Position numbers and translations under genes: made by a program
Source: Bradyrhizobium sp. CCGUVB4N
GTDB taxonomy: Bacteria; Pseudomonadota; Alphaproteobacteria; Rhizobiales; Xanthobacteraceae
Assembly (NCBI RefSeq): GCF_024199945.1
Contig: NZ_JANADP010000001.1
Location: forward strand, 2,294,001-2,358,000
DNA: 64,000 bases
Reading direction: 5' to 3'
In this document: positions 17,497-25,057 of the stretch, in pieces
How positions within the stretch are numbered: position 1 is the first letter of the stretch
Layout: each line of letters begins with the position of its first letter
The notes under the pieces: generated by a model
Database searches by the model: none
What the model was told of the DNA's origin: nothing
What the model saw: only the letters and a program-made list of their open reading frames with translations

Positions 17497-19068
17497 ATGA
17501 AAGACCTGATGACGACGGCGCAATCCAGGAGAGCGATGCGGCGTTGGGGGGCTCCCGGAATCGTGATGTTCGCGGCGGCGGTCGCGCTGGCTGCCCCGAG
17601 CGAGGCCCTTGCTGCCAAGCAGCCGCGCCAGATCGCCGAGGCGGTGGCGCAGCGCGAGGCCGGCGAGCCGATCATGGCGATCGTGTCGATCAAGAGCCAG
17701 CAGGTCACGTTCTACGATGCCGAGGGCTGGATCCTCCGCGCGCCGGTCTCGACCGGCACGACCGGACGCGAGACGCCCGCCGGCGTCTTCGCCGTCGTCG
17801 AGAAGGACAAGGACCACCACTCCTCGATGTATGACGATGCCTGGATGCCGAACATGCAGCGCATTACCTGGAACGGCATCGCGCTGCATGGCGGGCCGCT
17901 GCCCGGCTATGCCGCCTCGCACGGCTGCGTGCGCATGCCCTTCAACTTCGCCGAGGGCCTGTTCGACAAGACCAATATCGGCATGCGGGTGATCATCTCG
18001 CCGATGGATGCAGCTCCGGTCGATTTCTCGCATCCCTCGCTGTTCGTGCCGAGCAAGGAAGCCATTGCGGCGGCGCCCGCGCGTGCCGACAAGCTCTCCG
18101 CGCAGGCGGAGGAATCAATCCAGGCCGCCGACGAGGCGAAGAAGGCCGCGACGGCCGCGGCGAAGGATGCGCAATCGCTTCCGGCGTCACTGCGCAAGCT
18201 CGAGCAGCAGAAGGCCCGCGCCGATGCCGAGAACGCCTATGCCGACAAGCTCGTCGCGAACGCCAAGACCGATCAGGCCAAGGCAAAGGCCGACGAGCTG
18301 AAGCAGAAGGCCGCAGCAAAGGCGACGGATGCCGCAACCCAGCTGGACGCGGCCAAGGCCGCGGCGCAGCCGAAGCGCGATGCGGTTGCCGCGACAAAGG
18401 ACGCCGCCAAGGCGGCCGCGGCCAAGAAGGCCGAAGCCGTGAAGGCCGCGACCGACGCCAAGCTCGCGATGGAGCCGGTCTCGGTCTACATCAGCCGCTC
18501 GACACAGAAGCTCTATGTCCGGCGCAACACCCACAAGCCGGCGCCTGATGGCGGCGGCGAGGTATTCGACACCAGCATCGAGGTTCCCGTCACCATCCGA
18601 AATCCCGATCAGCCGCTCGGCACGCACATCTTCACCGCCATGGCGAAGAACGACACCGGCCTGCGCTGGAGCGTCGTCACCATCGACGAAGGCGACAGCG
18701 CGAAGGACGCGCTCGACCGCATCACGATCCCGCAGGAGGTGTGGGATCGCATCGGGCCGACCGCATTGCCGCGCTCGTCGATCATCATCTCGGACGAGCC
18801 GCTGAGCGCCGAGACCAACTACCGCACCGAGTTCGTCGCGGTGTTGAGCAACCATCCGCAAGGCGGCTTCATCACCCGCAAGCCGACCGCACCGCCGGTG
18901 GAAATGGCGAGCGACGATGGCTGGGGCAATGGCGGCGCATTTGGCGGCAATGGCTTCTTCTTCTTCGGGCAGCGCGATCCGAATCCGCAGCCCGTCAATC
19001 CGCGCCGCCGCGCCGGCCAGTACCAGTACTATCAACCGGCGCAGCCGATGCAGCGGAGCCTTTGGTAG
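17497..19068 (+). CDS. L,D-transpeptidase (YkuD) with coiled-coil linker and second YkuD-like domain
   Basis: The 523-residue protein has an N-terminal signal (RRWGAPGIVMFAAAVALAAP, cleaved near ALAA). The first domain (about 55-175) is a YkuD L,D-transpeptidase: VSIKSQQVTFYD, PVSTGTTGRETPAGVF, HGGPLPGYAASHGCVRM, with catalytic Cys144 and the paired HG at 131-132. Residues about 185-320 are an Ala/Lys/Asp-rich heptad-like coiled coil. Residues 322-450 look like a second, degenerate YkuD fold (VSVYISRSTQKLYVRRN, QPLGTHIFTA, RSSIIISDEPLS) without the His-Gly-Cys centre. The C-terminus is Asn/Gln/Pro/Phe-rich. The family makes 3-3 peptidoglycan crosslinks or attaches proteins to peptidoglycan in the periplasm. 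A GTG at 17458 would add 13 residues. Confidence 0.88.
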   Translation: MKDLMTTAQSRRAMRRWGAPGIVMFAAAVALAAPSEALAAKQPRQIAEAVAQREAGEPIMAIVSIKSQQVTFYDAEGWILRAPVSTGTTGRETPAGVFAVVEKDKDHHSSMYDDAWMPNMQRITWNGIALHGGPLPGYAASHGCVRMPFNFAEGLFDKTNIGMRVIISPMDAAPVDFSHPSLFVPSKEAIAAAPARADKLSAQAEESIQAADEAKKAATAAAKDAQSLPASLRKLEQQKARADAENAYADKLVANAKTDQAKAKADELKQKAAAKATDAATQLDAAKAAAQPKRDAVAATKDAAKAAAAKKAEAVKAATDAKLAMEPVSVYISRSTQKLYVRRNTHKPAPDGGGEVFDTSIEVPVTIRNPDQPLGTHIFTAMAKNDTGLRWSVVTIDEGDSAKDALDRITIPQEVWDRIGPTALPRSSIIISDEPLSAETNYRTEFVAVLSNHPQGGFITRKPTAPPVEMASDDGWGNGGAFGGNGFFFFGQRDPNPQPVNPRRRAGQYQYYQPAQPMQRSLW

Positions 19069-19073
19069 GCGCG

Positions 19074-19108
19074 AGGCCGGAGCGTAGCGGCTCCTGCCGC
19101 TACGGCCT
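19074..19108. terminator. Hairpin between convergent genes
   Basis: CGTAGCGG (19083-19090) pairs perfectly with CCGCTACG (19097-19104) around a six-base loop, extended outward by AGGC/GCCT after a bulge. It lies just after the L,D-transpeptidase stop and overlaps the last codons and stop of the methyltransferase read from the other strand. No T-run follows on either side, so termination efficiency is unclear. Confidence 0.5.
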
Positions 19109-19912
19109 TGCCGTGATCACCAGAGCCTGAATCTTCGCCTCGACCGGCCCGGATCCATGACGCTTCCGGATCGCCTCGGCAACGGCATCGGTCGCGGCCT
19201 CGAGCTTGCTCGCATCCCTGGCCTCGATCTCGCCGCGCAGCGGCGTGCCCTGGCAATACGCGATCGCTACATATTCCGCCGAGGGCGCGCGGCTCATCGC
19301 CGTCCGCGTTTCGATCGATATGTCCTTGAAGCCCGCGCGTTCGAGATCGGCCTTGATGACGGCCTTGTCGTGATAGCCGTGCGGCGTCCGCGCCATGAAC
19401 AGCGGCGGATTGTCGGGAAACATCTTGCCGAGCGTGATCGTCGCGTCGTCGGCGAACACATTGTCCTCGATACGATCCCAGACGCTGAACAAATACGTGC
19501 CGTTCGGCTTCAAGACCCGCTTCGTTTCCGCATATCCCTTGCTGCGATCCGGAAAGAACATGGCGCCGAACTGGCAGCAGACGACGTCGAACGCAGCGTC
19601 GTCGAAGGGCAGCGTCAGCGCATCGGCCTGACGCCAGGTCATGCGCGGGTCATCGCCCTGACGCTGCTTCGCGACCGCGAGCATGGGCTCGTTGAGGTCG
19701 GTCGCGACATAGCGGACGCCGGCGGGCAGCAGCGCCGCCACGGCCCGCGTCACGGCGCCGGTGCCGGCGGCGATCTCGAGCAGGTTCGAGGGCGACAGCG
19801 CAGCGACGCGCTTGGCAAGGTCGTCGGCATAGATCGAGAAGATCAGCGGGACCAGATATTCGTCGTAGAGTTTTGGAACCGAGCCGGCGAAAACCTTGTC
19901 AGTGCTGGACAT
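19100..19912 (-). CDS. Class I SAM-dependent methyltransferase (UbiE/Methyltransf_11 type)
   Basis: The 270-residue protein has SAM motif I LLEIAAGTGAVTRAV (44-58), the acidic post-I segment YVATDLNEPML, motif II-like ALTLPFDDAAFDVVCCQFG, and the RVLKPNGTYLFSVWD strand of small-molecule methyltransferases. No signal peptide or membrane span is seen. The substrate cannot be deduced. The closest family patterns are UbiE/COQ5-like enzymes, but the gene is not near quinone genes. It stands alone between the transpeptidase and a VOC gene, with 89 bp to the latter. The antisense frame is long but has no coding features. Confidence 0.85.
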   Translation of the reverse strand: MSSTDKVFAGSVPKLYDEYLVPLIFSIYADDLAKRVAALSPSNLLEIAAGTGAVTRAVAALLPAGVRYVATDLNEPMLAVAKQRQGDDPRMTWRQADALTLPFDDAAFDVVCCQFGAMFFPDRSKGYAETKRVLKPNGTYLFSVWDRIEDNVFADDATITLGKMFPDNPPLFMARTPHGYHDKAVIKADLERAGFKDISIETRTAMSRAPSAEYVAIAYCQGTPLRGEIEARDASKLEAATDAVAEAIRKRHGSGPVEAKIQALVITARP

Positions 19913-20001
19913 GCTTGCCTCGCTGAAGGTTGGCTATCGCGGGCAGGATAGCATGGTTCGACCGCCCGGGAACGCGGGCGAGCCTCCGAGGCGAAGAGGT
20001 T

Positions 20002-20541
20002 CTACGACTTCGCGCCGCCAACCTCGCGGATCGGCCGCGTGCCGTCCCAGGTCATCGCGGCTTGCCGAACCTTCTCAAAGAAAGGCCCCTTCGTGCCGCT
20101 GATGTCGGAGATCTCGATGATCGTGCCCGGGTGGGCTTGCGTATCGAAATAGGCGAAGCGTCCTCTGTCGCCGCCGATCTGGCCTTCATGGCCGATCCTG
20201 TAGCCAAGCCCCAACGCCTTGTCGTGGAGCGCCTGGTAGTCGTGGCTCCAGTAGGACATGTGCTGCAGGCCTTCATGGCCCGCATCCAGGAACTCCTTGT
20301 AGAGTGAGGGCGCATCGTTGCGTTGCTGGATCAGCTCGATCTGGAGATCGCCGGAGTTCGCCAGCGCGATGCTCATCTCGACGGATGAATCCCGGCCACG
20401 ATGGCGGAACCAGTCGGTCTTGACGCGGTCCATGTAGTACCAGGGACCGACGCCCATCACCTCGATCCAGTGCGTCATCGCGGCCTGGATGTCCCGCACC
20501 ACATATCCGTTCTGGCGCACTGCGCCGAAGATGCGGCTCAT
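20002..20541 (-). CDS. VOC (glyoxalase/dioxygenase fold) family protein
   Basis: The 179-residue protein has the beta-alpha-beta-beta-beta VOC repeats: FGAVRQNGYVVRDIQAAMTHW at the start, VEMSIALANSGDLQIELIQ in the middle, EGLQHMSYWSHD and the terminal GTIIEISDIS. The His in LQHMSYW, the Glu in IELIQ and the Glu in IIEISD are plausible metal ligands. Members include lyases, epimerases and ring-cleaving or isomerising enzymes. A GAGGGAG ribosome site lies about 8 nt before the ATG. It is the last gene of a minus-strand set (binding protein, MBL hydrolase, TctC, VOC) divergent from tetR, so a catabolic step is likely, although the substrate is unknown. Confidence 0.85.
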   Translation of the reverse strand: MSRIFGAVRQNGYVVRDIQAAMTHWIEVMGVGPWYYMDRVKTDWFRHRGRDSSVEMSIALANSGDLQIELIQQRNDAPSLYKEFLDAGHEGLQHMSYWSHDYQALHDKALGLGYRIGHEGQIGGDRGRFAYFDTQAHPGTIIEISDISGTKGPFFEKVRQAAMTWDGTRPIREVGGAKS

Positions 20542-20566
20542 GCCCGCGCTCCCTCAATCACCTTGC

Positions 20567-21535
20567 TCACTTGACCTCGATGCCCGCGTCCTTGGCAACC
20601 TGCTTCCAGGCCGCGATATCGCGCGCATTGATGTCGCGCTGCTCGTCGCCGGGGACGAATTGCGGCGTGATGCCGAGGCCCAGCAGCTTCTCCTTCACCT
20701 CGGCATCGCCGAGCGCGTCCTTCAGCGCCGCCGACAGCTTTTGCGTGATCGGCGGCGCGAGGCCCGCCGGCGCATACATCGCCCAGGACAGGCTGCGGTC
20801 GAACGGCACGCCCTGTTCTCCGTAGGTCGCAACGTCAGGCAGGCTCGGTGAGCGCTCGCCGCAGGCAGCCAGTGCCTTGATCGAGCCGTCCTTCACCAGC
20901 GGCGTCGCGGTCGCCATGTCGAGCGTCGCGAGCGAGATGTGGCCGCCCAGCAGATCGCCGGCGAGCTTGGCGATGCCGTTGAACGGCACGTGCTCAATCT
21001 TGATGCCGGTCTGCTGCATCAAAATTTCCGCGCAGAACTGCCCGGTCGAGCCGATGCCCCAGCTTCCGTACTGGATCGGCTCGCCCTTCTTGGCGAGCGC
21101 AACCAGCTCCTTGATGTTATTGGCGGCAAAATCCTTGGTCGCCACCAGCATGATCGCGGAGACGCCGATACGGCCGATGGTCGTGAAATCCTTGATCGAA
21201 TCGTAGGGCAGCTTTGGATAGATCGCGGGCGCCAAAACATGCGTGGTCATGCCGCCGACGGTGATGGTGTAGCCGTCATTGGGCGAGGTCGCGACCATCT
21301 GCGTGCCGAGCGTACCGGCCGCACCGGTGTGGTTCTCGATATAGATGCTCTGTCCGAGCGTCTTGCCCATCTTGTCGGCGAGCAGCCGGCCGATCACGTC
21401 GCCGCCGCCGCCAGCCGCGTAAGGCAGCAGCATGCGGATCTTGTGCGTCGGATAGGCCGCAGGATCCTCGGCCCGTGTCGGCAGCGTGGCCGACAGCAAT
21501 GCGAGAAACGAGAGCGTGACGGTGCGCAGCATCAT
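20567..21535 (-). CDS. Tripartite tricarboxylate transporter-type receptor (Bug/TctC family)
   Basis: The 322-residue protein has a Sec signal (RTVTLSFLALLSATLPTRAED) and the Bug signature: YPTHKIRMLLPYAAGGGGDVIGRLLADKMG, split as IRMLLPYAAGGGGDVIGR and LLADKMG. It continues with IENHTGAAGTLGTQMVA and ends with the DAGIEVK tail. Bug proteins bind carboxylates such as glutamate, citrate or aromatic acids in the periplasm. No TctA/TctB permease is nearby, which is common for these orphan receptors. It lies 25 bp upstream of the VOC gene and 12 bp downstream of the MBL gene in the same cluster. Confidence 0.92.
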   Translation of the reverse strand: MMLRTVTLSFLALLSATLPTRAEDPAAYPTHKIRMLLPYAAGGGGDVIGRLLADKMGKTLGQSIYIENHTGAAGTLGTQMVATSPNDGYTITVGGMTTHVLAPAIYPKLPYDSIKDFTTIGRIGVSAIMLVATKDFAANNIKELVALAKKGEPIQYGSWGIGSTGQFCAEILMQQTGIKIEHVPFNGIAKLAGDLLGGHISLATLDMATATPLVKDGSIKALAACGERSPSLPDVATYGEQGVPFDRSLSWAMYAPAGLAPPITQKLSAALKDALGDAEVKEKLLGLGITPQFVPGDEQRDINARDIAAWKQVAKDAGIEVK

Positions 21536-21547
21536 GACGGCATTCCC

Positions 21548-22441
21548 CTATTCCCAAAAACGAAATCTGTAGGCGTCTCCGTGTCGGGTCACGCGTCCCG
21601 CAGTCGGCGACGGAAAATGGCCGGTGAGCAGATAGCTCGGCGTATCCGCGAGCTCTTCCAGCAGCGCCATCCGGGTCGCGACGGCGGCAGCCGGATCGAC
21701 ATCGGCGGCATTCGAGAGCCACGGCGCCGCGCACTGGATCGGATGATGGATCACGTCGCCCGACATGACCGCGTGATCGTGGCCGCCGTTGAGATGGATC
21801 TGCATGTTGCCGGCGGTGTGGCCCGGCGCCGGCGCGAAGCGCAAGGCCGCGTCGCGATCGCCGAACAGGTGATGATCGGTCTCGACGAATTCGGCAAGGC
21901 CGGCCGCAACCACGGGCAGTACGGAGTCCTCGAACGAGCCGTGGTTCACCGGGCTCTTCGGCCCTGCCTTGTGTGCGGTCTCAAAATGCCGGTACTCCTC
22001 GCGCCCCATCAGATAGCGCGCATTGGGGAAGGTCGGCACCCAGCTTCCGTCGATGAGGCGCGTATTCCAGCCGACGTGATCGACATGCAGATGCGTGCAC
22101 ATCACGAAGTCGACCTGTTCGGGCGCAACGCCCAGCGCCTGCAGGTTTTCCAGATACGGCTGGTTGAGATCGTTCCAAACCGGCACGCGCGGCCGCTTCT
22201 TGTGATTGCCGCAGCAGGTGTCGACGATCGCGGTCCAGCGCGGCGTGCGGACCAGATAGGAGTGATGGCTGAGGATGAAGCGGCCGGTCTCGGGCTCGAT
22301 ATAGCGATGATCGAGCCAGTCGCGGTTCGCCGCAATCACCTCGTCGGTGACATTGGCGAACAGCCACTTCTTGTCGAAGGCAAGCGAAGGGATCTCGCTG
22401 ACGAGGTCCACCCGCATGCTGCCGATCGTCACCTGCCGCAT
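21548..22441 (-). CDS. MBL-fold metallo-hydrolase
   Basis: The 297-residue protein has the zinc motif THLHVDH (116-122), an earlier SHHSYLVRTPRWTAIVDTCCGNH start, PGHTAGNMQIH for the third histidine, and SGDVIHHPIQ for the bridging aspartate. The CCGNHKKRP block and general layout match the lactonase/esterase-like subgroup rather than beta-lactamases. It is cytosolic by sequence. It probably opens a lactone or ester of the compound handled by the surrounding cluster. Its ATG is 3 nt after the stop of the upstream binding-protein gene, so these two are coupled. Confidence 0.88.
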   Translation of the reverse strand: MRQVTIGSMRVDLVSEIPSLAFDKKWLFANVTDEVIAANRDWLDHRYIEPETGRFILSHHSYLVRTPRWTAIVDTCCGNHKKRPRVPVWNDLNQPYLENLQALGVAPEQVDFVMCTHLHVDHVGWNTRLIDGSWVPTFPNARYLMGREEYRHFETAHKAGPKSPVNHGSFEDSVLPVVAAGLAEFVETDHHLFGDRDAALRFAPAPGHTAGNMQIHLNGGHDHAVMSGDVIHHPIQCAAPWLSNAADVDPAAAVATRMALLEELADTPSYLLTGHFPSPTAGRVTRHGDAYRFRFWE

Positions 22442-22444
22442 GCT

Positions 22445-23650
22445 TTAGTTCTTCAGGAGGTCGCCGAACGGCACCCAGCGCGTGCCGTCGAAGCGGATGA
22501 GCTGGAGGCTCGTCATCGGCGTGTAGTGGTCGGGCGCGTTGTTCACGGCGGTGCCGTTGATCAGCATCGGCAGATGCACGTCCTTCAGGCTTGTCGCCTG
22601 CTTCATCACATTGGCGCGGGTGAGGTCGTTGCCGGCGGCCTTCAGCACCGTCACCAGCGTCTGCGCGATGGTGTAGCCATAGACGTTGAGCCAGTCGTTC
22701 TTGTTGGCGTCAGGCAGATACTTGTCCATGAAGGCGACCCATTCCTTGTAGCCGGCATCGTCCTTGTTGGCCGGATCGGTCGCGTCCTTCAGATACTGAC
22801 TGGAGATGACGCCGGTGGAATTGTCCTTGCCGGCCGGCTCCAGCACGCCGCTGATCGAGGCCGAGACGTTGGAGACGATGGTCGTGGGCTTCCAGCCGAT
22901 CTCGCCGATCTTTCGGATTGCCTGCGCCGCGAATTTCGGCGTGGCCGCGACCAGTACGACGTCAGCGCCGGCAGTCTTCAATTGCAGGATCTGGGTATCG
23001 ACCGTCGGTGCCGAAGTCTCATAGGCCGCGCGCGCGACGATCGCCTCGCCGCCGCCGAGCCCTTCCTCGAGCGCTTTCAGATAATCCTTGCCGAGATCGT
23101 CGTTCTGGTAGAGCACGCCGATCTTCGCATTGGCGTGGCTCGCCTTGATGTATCTGGCGTAGGCGATCGCCTCGTCGCGATAAGTCGGCTGCCAGCCGAC
23201 GGTCCACGGGAAGTTCTTGGGATCGTCCCACTTCGCCGCGCCCGAGCCGAGGAAAAGCTGCGGCACCTTGCGGTCGTTGAGATATTTGTGCACGGCGCTG
23301 TTGGTCGGCGTGCCGACGCCACCGAAGATCAGCAGCACTTCGTCGCTCTCGACCAGCTTCCGCGTCTGCTCCACCGTCTTCGGCGGGCTGTAGGCATCAT
23401 CGGCAATGATCATCTGGATGCGCCGTCCATTGACGCCGCCATCGTCGTTGACCTTGCGGAAATACGCTTCCGCCGACTTCGCGATTTGCGCGAAGGCGGA
23501 GACCGGGCCGCTCAGCGGCGCCGTGGTGCCGATCTTGATCGTCTTGTCGTCGGCGCCGGGATCGTATGTCGCGGTTTGGGCAGAGGCGGTGCTGGCTGCG
23601 AGCAGCAGAACGCAAGTCGCGGCAAAGCGAAGGCGGGCAAAGCGCGCCAT
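22445..23650 (-). CDS. Branched-chain-type ABC periplasmic binding protein
   Basis: The 401-residue protein starts with a Sec signal (MARFARLRFAATCVLLLAASTASAQ). The mature part has IKIGTTAPLSGPVSAFAQIAK, GGVNGRRIQMIIADDAYSPPKTVEQ and IGEIGWKPTTIVSN, diagnostic of the LivK-like subfamily also found at 13311. GGGGAG about 9 nt upstream supports this ATG; a reading frame open to 23812 runs through the TetR operators and its translation of the palindromes is not real coding. It is the first gene of the divergent minus-strand set. Transport permeases are absent here, so it may use a transporter encoded elsewhere, possibly livHMGF at 9.4-13.1 kb. Confidence 0.9.
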   Translation of the reverse strand: MARFARLRFAATCVLLLAASTASAQTATYDPGADDKTIKIGTTAPLSGPVSAFAQIAKSAEAYFRKVNDDGGVNGRRIQMIIADDAYSPPKTVEQTRKLVESDEVLLIFGGVGTPTNSAVHKYLNDRKVPQLFLGSGAAKWDDPKNFPWTVGWQPTYRDEAIAYARYIKASHANAKIGVLYQNDDLGKDYLKALEEGLGGGEAIVARAAYETSAPTVDTQILQLKTAGADVVLVAATPKFAAQAIRKIGEIGWKPTTIVSNVSASISGVLEPAGKDNSTGVISSQYLKDATDPANKDDAGYKEWVAFMDKYLPDANKNDWLNVYGYTIAQTLVTVLKAAGNDLTRANVMKQATSLKDVHLPMLINGTAVNNAPDHYTPMTSLQLIRFDGTRWVPFGDLLKN

Positions 23651-23762
23651 GAGGTCGTCTCCCCAAATTTGCTCTCCGCTTCTCGAGGGAGCGGAGTTGA
23701 AACGCGAGAACAGTGGCCGCGCGAGGCTTGCGGGCCGCGACCGTCGCCGCCAGACTGGCAAA

Positions 23763-23812
23763 ACGAACGATCGTTCGTACGGTTGACTAGCGAACGATCG
23801 TTCGTTAGTCAA
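23763..23812. promoter_or_regulatory. Double palindromic TetR operator and overlapping divergent promoters
   Basis: ACGAACGATCGTTCGT at 23763-23778 is a perfect 16-bp palindrome. A second, CGAACGATCGTTCG at 23791-23804, is the core of a 30-bp palindrome (23783-23812) with one mismatched pair, whose ends read TTGACT and TAGTCA 17 bp apart on both strands. The centres are 27 bp apart. A TTGACT/-10-like spacing on each strand suggests two overlapping back-to-back promoters covered by the repressor. The tetR ATG follows at 23818, so its mRNA may be leaderless. Confidence 0.82.
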
Positions 23813-23817
23813 GCTGC

Positions 23818-24519
23818 ATGGCTCTCACCACCTCCAGCGCGGCGGAAGCGGCTACGCCCACGACCCGCGAGCGCATTCTCACCGAGGCGCTCAACCTGTT
23901 CGCGCAGAGCGGCTATGGCGGCGCCTCGATGCGCGAGCTGGCACGCCGCGTCGGCATCCGCGAGAGCAGCCTGTACAATCATTTCGCCGGCAAGGCCGCG
24001 ATCCTGGAAGCGATCGTCAGTGAGCACGGCCCGGCAAGCTCCGCGAGCCGGCTGGAGGAACCGCGCTACAAGCAGCTCGCGCGCCAGCCCGCCGCGTTCT
24101 GCCGGCAGTTCGCACTGGACCTCGTCGAGCAATGGTCCGACCCGCGCGAGCACCAGTTCCAGAAGGTCATCACGGCCGAGCGCAATCGCGTGCCCGGCAT
24201 CCGCGCCAAGTTCGCCGATCATTTCTATGCGCGCGAGCAGAGCATGATGACGGACTATTTCCGCGGCTTTGCGCTCGCCGGCCTGGTCAAGACGCCGGAT
24301 CCACGCGAGACCGCCCGGCTGTTCGCCGCCGGCCTCATCTATATCCGCCTCGAACATTACGTGATGGGCGCGGCGCCGTCGCCGCGGCCGAAGGTGATCG
24401 AGGCGATCGAGCGCTATCTCGCCTTCTTCCTGTCGCTGATCGCGGCGGATGGCGGGACCGACGACAACAAGAAACGAAGAACCAAGGGAGAAACGCGTGG
24501 CAAGGCTGCCCCTGATTGA
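23818..24519 (+). CDS. TetR/AcrR family transcriptional regulator
   Basis: The 233-residue protein has a canonical TetR N-terminal helix-turn-helix (residues about 17-63): TRERILTEALNLFAQSGYGGASMRELARRVGIRESSLYNHFAGKAAIL, in parts ALNLFAQSGYGGASMRELA and VGIRESSLYNHFAGK. The C-terminal ligand domain is diverse, and the tail is Lys/Asp-rich. It is divergent from the binding-protein operon, with the palindromes at 23763-23812 in between, so it most likely represses both itself and that operon. No Shine-Dalgarno is apparent. Its end overlaps the next gene by 23 nt, and the regulated pathway probably includes the CMD and SDR genes downstream. Confidence 0.93.
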   Translation: MALTTSSAAEAATPTTRERILTEALNLFAQSGYGGASMRELARRVGIRESSLYNHFAGKAAILEAIVSEHGPASSASRLEEPRYKQLARQPAAFCRQFALDLVEQWSDPREHQFQKVITAERNRVPGIRAKFADHFYAREQSMMTDYFRGFALAGLVKTPDPRETARLFAAGLIYIRLEHYVMGAAPSPRPKVIEAIERYLAFFLSLIAADGGTDDNKKRRTKGETRGKAAPD

Positions 24520-25048
24520 TCCGGACACGACGAGCGGCGACATCCGCGCCTCGTTCGACCGCATGCCGGTCAAGCTCAACATCTTCCGCATGATGGCCCA
24601 TGCCGAGGCCAACATGATCCCGGCGATGCGGCTCGGCAATTCGATCCTGCACAAGCAGAAGCTCTCGGCGGTCAACCGCGAGCTCTTGATCCTCCAGGCC
24701 GCGCAGCTCGAAGGCGGCGCCTATGAATGGCGCCAGCACGTGCCGATCGCGCTCGGGGTCGGCTGCACGCAAGGCCAGGTCGATGCGGTGGAGCGTTGCG
24801 ACTATGACTCGGCCGCACTGAGCGAAGCCGAGCGCGCACTGCTGAAGTTCGGCCGCGAGGTGGTCGAGAACGTCCGTGTTCCCGAGGCGATCTTCGCTGT
24901 CGCGCGAAAACATTTCAGCGACCAGGAAATCGTCGAATCCATCGTCGCGCTTGGCTTTTACATGATGATGGCGCGCGTCACCGAAGCCACCGAAACCGAT
25001 CTCGATCCCGCGGCCGGCATGAAGGTCTATGACGGCGGCAAGAAGTAG
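24497..25048 (+). CDS. Carboxymuconolactone decarboxylase (CMD) family protein
   Basis: The 183-residue protein begins at GTG 24497 (MARLPLIDPD...), preceded by AAGGGAG 6 nt upstream and overlapping the tetR end by 23 nt. It has the CMD helix bundle: KLSAVNRELLILQAAQLEGGAYEWRQHVPIALGVG, in parts NRELLILQAAQLEGGAYEW and RQHVPIALGVG. The CxxC of AhpD peroxidases is missing; the E-x-Y-x-W-x-x-H pattern is that of decarboxylase-like or unknown-function members. A longer ATG-start at 24449 would run through the tetR tail and has less support. It probably acts in the same pathway as the adjacent short-chain dehydrogenase. Confidence 0.85.
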   Translation: MARLPLIDPDTTSGDIRASFDRMPVKLNIFRMMAHAEANMIPAMRLGNSILHKQKLSAVNRELLILQAAQLEGGAYEWRQHVPIALGVGCTQGQVDAVERCDYDSAALSEAERALLKFGREVVENVRVPEAIFAVARKHFSDQEIVESIVALGFYMMMARVTEATETDLDPAAGMKVYDGGKK

Positions 25049-25057
25049 GCGGCTGAG

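Noticed and set aside
23651..23812. N-terminal extension of the binding protein through the TetR operators (ERSF repeats)
   Set aside because: The ERSF repeats are translations of the palindromes; the signal peptide and GGGGAG place the start at 23650.
20939..24247. 1102-codon plus-strand frame spanning the TctC, MBL and binding-protein genes
   Set aside because: It runs antisense through three convincing genes, with no domain content; typical GC shadow.
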